Shown here: in pieces, positions 33,932 through 42,700 of the stretch
Position numbering within the stretch: position 1 is the first letter of the stretch
How the letters are laid out: each line of letters opens with the position of its first letter
From: SG8-41 sp035259205
GTDB lineage: Bacteria; Pseudomonadota; Gammaproteobacteria; Burkholderiales; SG8-41
DNA: 64,000 nucleotides
Assembly (NCBI GenBank): GCA_035259205.1
Contig: DATFWO010000234.1
Coordinates: forward strand, 7,617-71,616
Direction: 5' to 3'
Position numbers and translations under genes: made by a program
The notes under the pieces: model-generated
Database searches by the model: none
What the model was told of the DNA's origin: nothing
What the model saw: the letters and a program-made list of their open reading frames with translations, nothing else

Positions 33932-35293
33932 ATGTCTGAAAGCAATCGCGTTGCGTGGACCGAGGGACTCTTCCTCCGCCCTCAGCATTTTCAGCAGGCC
34001 GAGCGATTCTTCGAAAGGCTGGTCGGTGCAACGGAGGACTGCACTTTTGCCTATCGCTACGGCTTTGCCCAGCTGGAGATCGATCAGGAGCTCGCCAAGC
34101 TGGGCAAACTCGGATTGGCCCGTGCGAAAGGAATCCTTCCGGACGGAACGCCCTTTGATATTCCCTATGAGGATGACATTCCAACGCCGCTCGAAATGCC
34201 CGACGGCGCGAAGGATGTCGCAGTCGCCCTGGCGCTTCCGCTGCGGCGACCGAACATGCCCGCGATGTCGCTCGAGCGCAATTCGAACAACGCGCTCGCG
34301 CGTTACTATGCCGCCGATGCGGAGGCCCGGGACGCGGTCGCCGAAATGGACAGCACGGCGGAACTGAAGATCGGGAAACTCAACCTCGGGCTGCGGATCG
34401 CGGACGAACTGTCCTCTGCCTACTCCTCTCTCGCCATCGCGCGCGTCGTCGAGAAACGCCCGGACGGCCGCTTGATATTCAACGCCGAACACTATCCCAC
34501 CGTGATCGATTGCCGGGCGAGCCCGAAATTGCTCGATTGCGTCAACGAAGTCCATGGACTTCTGCGGCACCGCGCGCAGGGGCTGGCCGACCGCGTCGCG
34601 CAGCCGGGCAGCAAAGGCGTCGCCGAATTCGCGGACTTTCTGCTGCTTCAGCTCTGCAATCGCGCTCAACCCGTTTTCTCGCACCTGGCCAGCCGCGGAA
34701 TGCTGCATCCCGAGGTCTTCTACTCCTGTCTGGTTGCGCTTGCCGGTGAATTGGGCACATTCGCGCGCAAGGACCGTCGCTCGGCGGAATTCGAGCCATA
34801 TCGCCACGACGCCCTGTGGGAAACGTTCCAGCCGGTGATGGAAGAGGTGAGGCGCTCCCTGACCGCCATACTCGAAAGCGCGGCGGTGCAGATACCCGTC
34901 GAGGACATGACCAAGGGCTACTATGTCGGGCGGGTGCAGGACGTCGAGCTGCTGCGCTCGGCGGTGTTCGTGCTGGCCGTCAATGCGCAGCTTCCTTCCG
35001 AGACGCTGCGTGGACGCTTTCCGCGGGAGGCGCAGATCGGCTCCCGCGAGAGAATCCGTGCTCTCGTCGATTCGCAGCTTCCCGGCATCGTCCTGCGTCC
35101 GCTGCCGGTCGCGCCCAGGCAGATTCCGTACCATGCGGGCTACACCTACTTCGAGCTCGACAAGGTCCGGCGGCAGAACGATCCGGTCGATTACTGGAAG
35201 GATCTGGAAGCCTCTCGCATGCTGATCATGCACGTCGCCGGCGAGTTTCCCGAGCTGAACCTTCAGCTCTGGGCCATTCGTCGCGACTCGTGA
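33932..35293 (+). CDS. tssK: Type VI secretion baseplate protein TssK
   Basis: A 453-residue TssK. The hallmark N-terminus RVAWTEGLFLRPQHFQQAERF forms the shell domain that contacts TssF/TssG, the middle is a helical bundle, and the C-terminal head (ending PELNLQLWAIRR) contacts the TssL/TssM membrane complex. The length is normal. It is the first gene of the rightward T6SS operon; the RBS is weak (GGTCTCGGA). Confidence 0.93.
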   Translation: MSESNRVAWTEGLFLRPQHFQQAERFFERLVGATEDCTFAYRYGFAQLEIDQELAKLGKLGLARAKGILPDGTPFDIPYEDDIPTPLEMPDGAKDVAVALALPLRRPNMPAMSLERNSNNALARYYAADAEARDAVAEMDSTAELKIGKLNLGLRIADELSSAYSSLAIARVVEKRPDGRLIFNAEHYPTVIDCRASPKLLDCVNEVHGLLRHRAQGLADRVAQPGSKGVAEFADFLLLQLCNRAQPVFSHLASRGMLHPEVFYSCLVALAGELGTFARKDRRSAEFEPYRHDALWETFQPVMEEVRRSLTAILESAAVQIPVEDMTKGYYVGRVQDVELLRSAVFVLAVNAQLPSETLRGRFPREAQIGSRERIRALVDSQLPGIVLRPLPVAPRQIPYHAGYTYFELDKVRRQNDPVDYWKDLEASRMLIMHVAGEFPELNLQLWAIRRDS

Positions 35294-35332
35294 AATCGCG
35301 CACACAGGCGATAATCCCCTGAAAGAAATTCG

Positions 35333-36637
35333 GTGAGCCAGAAGACGACGCCGGACGAAGACCTGGAAGCGACCGTAGGCATAATCGCTGCGAGGCGGAA
35401 GGTATTTCAGCGGTCGGTGCTGCAGACCGACGCCATGGTTCGGACTGCAGAGAGCCACAGCCTGCCGCTCGGCGGATTGACCGGGATCAACCCGATCGTG
35501 GCGGCCGCCAATCCGCTCCTTTCCCTCGTTCCCCAGCTGCGCTCATCCATGGCGCACCCGGATCCCACCGGATTGCGTGAGCTCCTGCTGCGCCAGATCA
35601 GCGCTTTCGAGAAGGCAAGTCGGGACCACGGCGTTTCCCCGGAGCACGTGCATGTGGCGCGTTACGCGCTGTGCACGCTGATCGACGAATCGATTTCCCT
35701 TACGCCCTGGGGCAGCTCAGCGCACTGGGCGAACAGCAGCCTGCTGGTAACGCTGTACAAGGAGACGTGGGGCGGGGAGAAATTTTTCCTGCTGCTCGGA
35801 AAGCTCGCCGAAGATCCGATAAAGAACCGATACCCGCTCGAGCTCATGTATGTCTGCCTTGCGCTAGGCTTCGAAGGCAGGTATCGGGTGATCGACCGCG
35901 GCAGGGCTCAGCTCGACGAGGTGCGCGAGCGGCTCTACAACATGCTGCGTAACCAGCGCCGTGATGGGGAGCGCGATCTGTCTCCGCACTGGCGCGGCCT
36001 CAAGACAACGATCGGACGAGCGGTCCGGTTCCTTCCGCTGTGGGTCACTGCCTCCCTCGCGGTGGTGCTGCTCGCCGGACTCTTCATCGGCTTGAGCATC
36101 GCGCTCAACCGGAGCTCGGACCGGGTCTTCGGGACGCTGGCGAAGCTGCGCGTGCCGGCGCCGCCGCAGCCGGTAGCTACCGTGATTCCCAAAGTCGTGG
36201 TGGCGCGGCTGAGCGGTTTTCTCACCGACGAGATCGCCAAGGGGCTGGTGGAGGTGAAGGAGGATGAGACGACGAGTCGCGTCACGATACGCGGGGACAA
36301 CTTGTTTGAGCGCGGCAGCGCCGTGATCGAACTGCAGTACGAGCCCATACTCGCCCGCATCGCGGATGCGCTGAACAACGTGCCGGGACTGGTGACCGTA
36401 ACCGGACATACCGACAGCGATCCGCTGCGCTACTCTGCACGGTTTCCCTCCAACTGGCACCTGTCGCAGGAGCGGGCGGTATCCGTGGTGCGCCTGATGT
36501 CCAGAACCGTGAAAGACCCGTCGCGAATGAAGGCCGAGGGGGCGGCGGACGCCTATCCGGTCGCGCCGAACGATACGAAGGAAAACAAGGCGCGCAACCG
36601 GCGCGTCGAGATTGTCTTGAAAGTGGCGCAGCAATGA
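35333..36637 (+). CDS. tssL: Type VI secretion protein TssL with C-terminal OmpA-like domain
   Basis: A 434-residue inner-membrane protein. The N-terminal DotU/TssL cytoplasmic domain (residues about 45-220, with ALCTLIDESISLTPWGS and ETWGGEKFF) is followed by one membrane helix (about 232-252, WVTASLAVVLLAGLFIGL) and a periplasmic OmpA-like domain (about 310-430: VTVTGHTDSDPL, LSQERAVSVV, NRRVEIVLK). The OmpA part should bind peptidoglycan, a role played by TagL in other systems. GTG start 39 bp after tssK. Confidence 0.93.
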   Translation: MSQKTTPDEDLEATVGIIAARRKVFQRSVLQTDAMVRTAESHSLPLGGLTGINPIVAAANPLLSLVPQLRSSMAHPDPTGLRELLLRQISAFEKASRDHGVSPEHVHVARYALCTLIDESISLTPWGSSAHWANSSLLVTLYKETWGGEKFFLLLGKLAEDPIKNRYPLELMYVCLALGFEGRYRVIDRGRAQLDEVRERLYNMLRNQRRDGERDLSPHWRGLKTTIGRAVRFLPLWVTASLAVVLLAGLFIGLSIALNRSSDRVFGTLAKLRVPAPPQPVATVIPKVVVARLSGFLTDEIAKGLVEVKEDETTSRVTIRGDNLFERGSAVIELQYEPILARIADALNNVPGLVTVTGHTDSDPLRYSARFPSNWHLSQERAVSVVRLMSRTVKDPSRMKAEGAADAYPVAPNDTKENKARNRRVEIVLKVAQQ

Positions 36638-36676
36638 CGACTCCCCGGGATAGTCACGGGCCCGGCGTGGTGTCGA

Positions 36677-39600
36677 TTGGGTGAAAGAGTGCGCAAGCTG
36701 ATCCGAAACCGCTGGTTCCTCGGCGCCCTGATGGTGCTGGCGCTTGCGCTCGCCATCTGGTTCATCGGGCCGGCGCTGGCCATATATGACCGCCGTCCGC
36801 TCGACAGCACGATCGTCCGCGTAGCGCTGATCGTGCTCGTCGCGGCGATCTGGCTCGGCGTCGAACTGGGACGGTGGTGGGCAGCGCGGCAGGCAAACCA
36901 GAAGCTGCTGGAGGGCATGGCGGCCGGCGCGGAGGCCGACCCTTCGGCGGCCAAGTCGGTGGAGGAGGTGGCAACGCTCCGGCAGCGCTTCGAAGAAGCG
37001 TCGCAAGTATTGAAAAAGGCGCGGTTCGAGAACAGCAGCGGGGAGAAGCAGTTTCTCTATGAGCTGCCATGGTATGCGTTTGTCGGCGCGCCGGGTTCCG
37101 GAAAAACCACCGCCCTGGTCAACTCCGGACTGCATTTTCCGCTCGGCGACGGCCAGCAAGGACACGCCGTAAAGGGCGTCGGCGGAACCCGCAACTGCGA
37201 TTGGTGGTTTACGGACGAAGCGGTGCTGCTCGATACCGCCGGCCGTTACACCACTCAGGAGAGCGAGCAGAAGACCGATGCGGCGGCCTGGCTGGGTTTC
37301 CTGGACCTGCTGAAGAAATATCGTCCGCGGCGCCCGCTGAACGGAGCGATCATCACGGTCAGCATTGCCGACCTTCTCGTGTGGAACGAGGCGGACCGGG
37401 CCCGGTACGCCGACGCAGTGAGGCAGCGCATCCAGGAGCTGTATTCCCGGCTGGGCGTGCGCTTTCCTCTCTACGTCATGGTCACGAAGAGCGACCTGCT
37501 CGCCGGATTCAACGAGTTTTTCGGGAGCTTCGGGCGGGAGGAGCGGGCACAGGTCTGGGGCATGACATTCCCGCACCAGGCCGAGGCGAAGGTTGCGGTG
37601 GATTACGCACCCCTCTTCGATTCCGAATTCCAGGCGCTGGAAAACCGGCTCAATGGAATTCTGCTCGACCGGGTACAGCAGGAGCGTGACCAGCAGCGTC
37701 GCGCGCTCATTTACAACTTCCCGCAGCAATTCAGCGGTCTCAAGTCGCTGCTTGCGGAGTTCGTCGCGAGCGTCTTCCAGTCTTCGCGGTACAACGAACA
37801 GGGAATGCTGCGCGGGGTCTATTTTTCCAGCGGAACGCAGGAGGGCAGTCCGATCGATCGCGTGCTGGGCACGCTCTCGCGCAGCTTCCAGCTGGAGCGC
37901 AAGATCCTGCCGCCTTCGATATCAAGCGGAAAGAGCTTTTTCCTGACAAACCTGCTCAAGGAATTGATATTTCCGGAGGCCGGCCTTGCGGGAGCGAACG
38001 CGCGGCTGGAGCGCAAGCTCAGAACGGCGCTCATGGCCGGGTACGCGCTGGTATTGGTGTTGACGCTGGGGATGGCGACGGCGTGGCTCGTGAGCTACTT
38101 CCGCAACCAGGCGTTGATTTCGGAATTTCAGGCCAAAGCCGATGCGGTGAAAGAGACGGTCGATCGGCTGCCACCGCCGGCGCTTGGCGATCTGCTGCCG
38201 GTCGGTAATGTGCTCACGAGCCTGCGCAATCTGAGCGAGCCGTACTCGAGCAGCGACTATCGGGTGCCATGGTCTCTCACGTTCGGCCTGTATCAAGGCA
38301 GGAAGCTGAGCTCCCAGGCCGTGCGGACCTATCAGGACGCATTGAGAGACGTCCTGTTGCCGCGCGTCGCACTGCGGCTGGAGCAGCTGCTGGTCGATGG
38401 CGGCAACGCGGTCGACCAGTACGATGTGCTCAAGAACTATCTGATGCTCTATTCGGACAAGTATCTCGATCCGAAAGGGCTCGAGGAATTCGTAGTGCGC
38501 GACTGGCTGCAGACCTTTCGTTCGCCGGAGTTGAGCCCGCCGGTCAAAGCCTTACAGGAGCATCTGCGCACCGCGCTGCGGAACCGTCCCCTGGAGATGG
38601 CCTACCGGCAAAACACACAGGTGGTGGCTGATACGCGGAAAAGACTCGCCGGCGCGTCGCTCCCGGAACGCGTCTATGCGCGCCTCCGCCAGGAAGCCGA
38701 GCGCGCCGACGTGCCGCCGTTCCGGCTGAGCGATGCGGCGGGCCCGACTGCCGCGCAGGTTTTCGTTCGAGCCTCCAAGCAGCCGCTGTCGGAGGGCGTG
38801 CCGGGGATGTTCACCGTCGCCGGCTACGGCAAGGCCGTCAGCCCGGCCGTCGATGCGATCGCGCGGCGAATGTTCGAGGAAGAGTCGTGGGTGCTCGGCT
38901 CCAAGACCGGAGGTGCTGTCGGCACCGCGCTCAGCTCGATTCCGATGCTGAATGAGATCCGCCGGCGCTACTTCGAGGATTACGCAAAAGAATGGGACGG
39001 TTTTCTGGGCGATATCCGGCTCGCGCCTTCAGCCGATCTCTCGCAGACGCTGCAACTGGCGAAGCTGCTGTCCGGCCCGGATTCGCCGTTACGGCGGCTC
39101 ATGCAGAGCGCCGCGAAGGAACTTTCGTTCACAGGCACCGGAGACGTCACTTCGAAAGCCGGCATCGCGAAGGCGGCGACGGATGCCGTGGTTGATTTCG
39201 CGAAAAAAACGCTCGGATCCGGCGCTGCGAAAGTCGAGAGCCTTGCGGTTGAACGGCCGGAGACGATCGTGGAGGAGCGTTTCAGGAGCCTGCGCGAATT
39301 TGTCACGGCCCCCGCGGGCGGCCGGGCACCGATCGACCGGGTAACCGATGCGGTGAAGGAATACTCGGTGCGGCTGGATGCAGTGTCCGAAGCGCTGCGC
39401 CGGGGCGATCCCACGGCGCCGAAACTCGTGGATACGGCCCAGTTGCGGATGGAGGCTGACCAGGCGCCCCTGCCGGCGCGCGAGGTGTTGCGGAGTCTCA
39501 TCACCGCGAGTGTCGGTCAGGCGGCCGGCGCCGCACGCGAAAAGCTGGCGAGCGATGTCGGAGGGGCTGCGTCGTTTTGCGAGAAAGCGATCGGCAGCCG

Positions 39601-40228
39601 CTATCCGTTTGCCCGCGCGGCCCAGGCGGAAGTCACGCTCGATGACTTCAGCAAGGTCTTTGCGCCCGGCGGCGATCTGGACGATTTTTTCCAGAAGAAC
39701 CTCGCGGTGCTGGTCGATACCTCTGGTCGTCAATGGCGCCCCCGTTCCGGCGACGGGGGCAGCACCGTCTCGCCGCAAACGATCGCGCAGTTTCAGCGGG
39801 CAGCCGCGATTCGCGACGCGTTTTACCGCAGCGGCTCCAAGATGCCCGCCGCTTCGGCAGAGCTCGCCCTGACGCAAATCGACGAGCGGCTGACGCACGC
39901 AACGATCGAAATCGACAACCAGGTGATGCGCTTCGACCGCATTGCGTCGATCCCGGCGCGGCTCGCGTGGCCGAGTCAACGTCCGGGCGGGCGTGTGCGC
40001 CTGCAGGTGTATCCGACCGGCGCCGCGATCGCCTTCGAAGGCACCTGGGCGTTGTTCAGACTCATCGATCGCGGAAATCCGCAGGTCGGGCCGCAGTCGG
40101 AGCGCATGCAGCTTACCTATGTGCTGGAGGGTGCCCGGGTGGTATTCGAATTGCGCGCCTCCAGCGCGGTCTACAACCCGTTTCATCTCCAGGCGCTGGA
40201 GGACTTCCGTTGTCCGAACCGACGTTGA
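36677..40228 (+). CDS. tssM: Type VI secretion membrane complex protein TssM (IcmF)
   Basis: A TssM/IcmF of up to 1183 residues. Two N-terminal helices (about 13-36 and 46-66) precede a cytoplasmic GTPase-like domain with Walker A GAPGSGKTT (about 136) and LLDTAGRYTTQ. A third helix (about 452-475) leads to the large periplasmic part that should contact TssJ. The ending VFELRASSAVYNPF is typical. The start is uncertain: TTG at 36677 or GTG at 36689. TagF begins within its last codons. Confidence 0.93.
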   Translation: MGERVRKLIRNRWFLGALMVLALALAIWFIGPALAIYDRRPLDSTIVRVALIVLVAAIWLGVELGRWWAARQANQKLLEGMAAGAEADPSAAKSVEEVATLRQRFEEASQVLKKARFENSSGEKQFLYELPWYAFVGAPGSGKTTALVNSGLHFPLGDGQQGHAVKGVGGTRNCDWWFTDEAVLLDTAGRYTTQESEQKTDAAAWLGFLDLLKKYRPRRPLNGAIITVSIADLLVWNEADRARYADAVRQRIQELYSRLGVRFPLYVMVTKSDLLAGFNEFFGSFGREERAQVWGMTFPHQAEAKVAVDYAPLFDSEFQALENRLNGILLDRVQQERDQQRRALIYNFPQQFSGLKSLLAEFVASVFQSSRYNEQGMLRGVYFSSGTQEGSPIDRVLGTLSRSFQLERKILPPSISSGKSFFLTNLLKELIFPEAGLAGANARLERKLRTALMAGYALVLVLTLGMATAWLVSYFRNQALISEFQAKADAVKETVDRLPPPALGDLLPVGNVLTSLRNLSEPYSSSDYRVPWSLTFGLYQGRKLSSQAVRTYQDALRDVLLPRVALRLEQLLVDGGNAVDQYDVLKNYLMLYSDKYLDPKGLEEFVVRDWLQTFRSPELSPPVKALQEHLRTALRNRPLEMAYRQNTQVVADTRKRLAGASLPERVYARLRQEAERADVPPFRLSDAAGPTAAQVFVRASKQPLSEGVPGMFTVAGYGKAVSPAVDAIARRMFEEESWVLGSKTGGAVGTALSSIPMLNEIRRRYFEDYAKEWDGFLGDIRLAPSADLSQTLQLAKLLSGPDSPLRRLMQSAAKELSFTGTGDVTSKAGIAKAATDAVVDFAKKTLGSGAAKVESLAVERPETIVEERFRSLREFVTAPAGGRAPIDRVTDAVKEYSVRLDAVSEALRRGDPTAPKLVDTAQLRMEADQAPLPAREVLRSLITASVGQAAGAAREKLASDVGGAASFCEKAIGSRYPFARAAQAEVTLDDFSKVFAPGGDLDDFFQKNLAVLVDTSGRQWRPRSGDGGSTVSPQTIAQFQRAAAIRDAFYRSGSKMPAASAELALTQIDERLTHATIEIDNQVMRFDRIASIPARLAWPSQRPGGRVRLQVYPTGAAIAFEGTWALFRLIDRGNPQVGPQSERMQLTYVLEGARVVFELRASSAVYNPFHLQALEDFRCPNRR

Positions 40229-40977
40229 TTGAATCGTTACGGCGGCCTGGCCTCTACGGCAAACTGCACAGCCACGGCGACTTCATTGCGCGGCGATTGC
40301 CCCAGAATTTCATCAGCGGGTGGGACGCGTGGCTGCAGGAAGGAATAGCCGTGAGCAAGAACGTGCTGGGGCCGGCGTGGGAGGACAAGTATCGCGAAGC
40401 GCCGGTCTGGCGGTTCGTCCTCCCGCCCGGGGTGTGCGGAACGCGGGCCTGGGCGGGCATCGTCCAGCCGAGCGTCGACCGCGTGGGCCGCTACTTTCCG
40501 CTCACCATTGCCGCGGCTCTGCCCGGTCCATTGGATGCCCTCGGCACGCTCTTCGGGGCGGCGCCCTGGTACGCCGAGATCGAGCGCGAGGGCTCCGTCG
40601 CTTTCGACGCGACTGCCAGTCTTGATGACCTCGACGCCCGCCTCGAGACACTTGTTTTCCCGGCGGACTCCATTGCAGTCGCCATCGAAGAGGACGACGA
40701 CACAAAGCCAATGGCCGAGCGTATCTTCACTGCCGCGAAAGTGGATCTGGGAGGCAACATTTCGCGCGATGGCGCCAAAGCGGCTCTGAACAGCGAGCAG
40801 ATTGTCATCGGCAGATGGGATTGCGTCTGGATCAGCATGGATAGCGCTGTCGCCGAACCGGTACTGCTGGTATCCAAAGCGCTTCCGGAGCCTCGCTGCT
40901 TCTGCGCCCTGCTGGACGGCCATTGGGCCGAGCACGGCTGGGAGGCCGGTGTCAGCGGCGCGATTCCGAGCCACTGA
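40210..40977 (+). CDS. tagF: Type VI secretion regulator TagF
   Basis: A 255-residue TagF/ImpM protein. The N-terminus GLYGKLHSHGDFIARRLP followed by the WDAWLQ helix is the family signature. TagF blocks T6SS assembly post-translationally, in Pseudomonas through the Fha protein, until the threonine phosphorylation pathway relieves it. The TTG at 40210 lies 7 bases after GAGG and overlaps tssM by 19 bases. The Fha homologue TagH lies 21 kb downstream. Confidence 0.88.
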   Translation: MSEPTLIESLRRPGLYGKLHSHGDFIARRLPQNFISGWDAWLQEGIAVSKNVLGPAWEDKYREAPVWRFVLPPGVCGTRAWAGIVQPSVDRVGRYFPLTIAAALPGPLDALGTLFGAAPWYAEIEREGSVAFDATASLDDLDARLETLVFPADSIAVAIEEDDDTKPMAERIFTAAKVDLGGNISRDGAKAALNSEQIVIGRWDCVWISMDSAVAEPVLLVSKALPEPRCFCALLDGHWAEHGWEAGVSGAIPSH

Positions 40978-41027
40978 GTGTCGGTTACATATATGATAGT
41001 GCTACAAACGGGAGAGGGAGCAGGTAC

Positions 41028-42053
41028 ATGCCCGGCTTCGAGCTTGAAAAGCTGCTGGAACCGGTTAGCGAAGCATCGCCAGTAGGGGAAAACCTCGAAT
41101 ACGATCCACGCTTTTCGGAGCTCGAGCGTGCGAGCGCCGGCCAGGAAGAGCGTTACTCCGGGAAGGAAGTGATCGCGGCGAAGGAGCCGGAATGGAAAGA
41201 GGTGCGAGCGATCGCGACCGAGCTCCTGGGGCGCACCAAGGACCTGCGGGTTGCGGTCCGGCTGGCGACCGCCGAGGCGGCGCTCGACGGCATTAGCGGG
41301 CTCGCGTCGGGCGTTGCGCTCATCCGGGGATTGCTGGAACGCTACTGGGACGGCATTCATCCGGCACTGGAGCCCGACGACAGCAATGACCCGGTTTTCC
41401 GGGTAAACGCGCTTGCTTCGCTTGCTGATCCAGCGGGACTGTACGGGATCGTGCGCAAGAGCTACCTGGTCGAATCGCGCTCGGTCGGACGGTTTACCTT
41501 TCGCGATCTCGATGTCGCCGAGCAGAGGACCTCTCCCGTGGGGGACGAAACTGCCCCGGGGCCGGAGCTGCTGCTGTCCGCGCTGACCGAGGCGGGCGGC
41601 GACTACGCACAGGCCAGGTTGTCGATGTTGAACACGGTTCGCGACGACCTGCGCTCGATCGACAAGGTTTTCTCCGACAAAACCGGCGGGCAGGCGGGAC
41701 CGAACTTCGAGGTGCTCGACAAGACGCTGGGCTATGGCGTCGCGTTTCTTGCCAAAGGCGTGCCAAAAGGGCAGGATGATACTGGCGAGGGAGGGATCGA
41801 GCAGGCCGACGGTTCCGTTTCGGGCGACCGTACGGTCGCCGTAGGCGCACTCCGGTCGCGGGAAGACGTGAAACGCGTGCTGGAGCAAGTCTGCATCTTC
41901 ATGGAACGAACCGAGCCGAGCAATCCCGCGCCGATACTCATTCGGCGCGCGCAGCGGCTGCTCGACGTCGGCTTCATGGATATCATTCAGGACCTGGCGC
42001 CAGACGCGGTCGCGCAGATCGAAAAGCTGGTGGGGAGCGGTCGTCCGGGTTGA
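41028..42053 (+). CDS. tssA: Type VI secretion protein TssA
   Basis: A 341-residue TssA with the conserved ImpA_N domain at the front (LLEPVSEASPVGENLEYDP, then EPEWKEVRAIATELLGRTKDLRVA) and a C-terminal helical part (SREDVKRVLEQVCIFMERTEPSNPAPILIRRAQRL, in pieces) ending MDIIQDLAPDAV. TssA primes sheath and tube polymerisation at the baseplate or distal end. The ATG at 41028 is set by GGAGAGGGAG at 41011-41020. Confidence 0.9.
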   Translation: MPGFELEKLLEPVSEASPVGENLEYDPRFSELERASAGQEERYSGKEVIAAKEPEWKEVRAIATELLGRTKDLRVAVRLATAEAALDGISGLASGVALIRGLLERYWDGIHPALEPDDSNDPVFRVNALASLADPAGLYGIVRKSYLVESRSVGRFTFRDLDVAEQRTSPVGDETAPGPELLLSALTEAGGDYAQARLSMLNTVRDDLRSIDKVFSDKTGGQAGPNFEVLDKTLGYGVAFLAKGVPKGQDDTGEGGIEQADGSVSGDRTVAVGALRSREDVKRVLEQVCIFMERTEPSNPAPILIRRAQRLLDVGFMDIIQDLAPDAVAQIEKLVGSGRPG

Positions 42054-42091
42054 GCGCGGTAAGGCTCGTTGATCCGGATTTGAAGTAACAT

Positions 42092-42114
42092 ATTCCTTGC
42101 GCTCCCAAAGGAAT
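42092..42114. promoter_or_regulatory. Inverted repeat between tssA and tssB
   Basis: ATTCCTT-GCGCTCCCA-AAGGAAT has perfect 7-base arms around a 9-base loop. It stands 27 bp before the tssB ATG, just upstream of the AAGGAG ribosome site. It could be an operator or an RNA hairpin that sets sheath-gene expression apart from the upstream genes. Confidence 0.4.
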
Positions 42115-42141
42115 TGGGTAGATTAGAAAAGGAGATCAGCC

Positions 42142-42663
42142 ATGGCGCAAAGCAGTCAGAAATTCATCGCACGCAACCGCGCACCGCGCGTACAGATCGA
42201 ATACGACGTCGAGGTATACGGTTCGGAAAAGAAGGTCCAGCTGCCCTTCGTCATGGGAGTCATGTCGGACCTTTCGGGCAAGCCGGCAGATCCGCTGGCA
42301 CCCGTGGCAGATCGGAAATTCCTCGAGATCGACGTCGACAATTTCGACGATCGGCTGAAGTCGATGAAGCCTCGCGTCGCGTTTCAGGTCCCCAACACCC
42401 TGACCGGTGAAGGAAACGTGAGCGTCGACATCACCTTCGAGAGCATGGACGATTTCACGCCCGCCGCGATCGCGAAAAAGGTCGGTGCCCTCAACAAGCT
42501 GCTGGAAGCCCGCAGCGAGCTTGCCAATCTGCTCACGTACATGGATGGCAAGACCGGGGCGGAAGATCTGATCGCCAAGGTCATGAAGGACCCGAACCTG
42601 ATGAAAGCGCTGTCGTCTGCGCCCAAGCCTGCGGAAGGCGGCTCGGAAGGCAAAGCCGGCTGA
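42142..42663 (+). CDS. tssB: Type VI secretion sheath small subunit TssB
   Basis: A 173-residue TssB/VipA. Recognisable are APRVQIEYDVEVYGSEKKVQ, LPFVMGVMSDLSG, EIDVDNFDDRL and the SMDDFTPAAIAKKVGALNKL helix. With TssC it forms the contractile sheath. A strong RBS (AAGGAGA) precedes the ATG. The C-terminal tail is acidic and glycine-rich (AEGGSEGKAG). Confidence 0.95.
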   Translation: MAQSSQKFIARNRAPRVQIEYDVEVYGSEKKVQLPFVMGVMSDLSGKPADPLAPVADRKFLEIDVDNFDDRLKSMKPRVAFQVPNTLTGEGNVSVDITFESMDDFTPAAIAKKVGALNKLLEARSELANLLTYMDGKTGAEDLIAKVMKDPNLMKALSSAPKPAEGGSEGKAG

Positions 42664-42700
42664 GAGCCGCGCGCGTGAACTTACTGTAATGAGGTGAAAT

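Noticed and set aside
32990..35458. Very long open frame on the minus strand across the cytochrome and tssK genes
   Set aside because: It is antisense to two clear genes, has no family features and an Arg/Pro/His-rich make-up. It reflects the high GC content. The same holds for long minus-strand frames over 29734-31947 and 10906-12861 and the plus-strand frame over 5486-7096.
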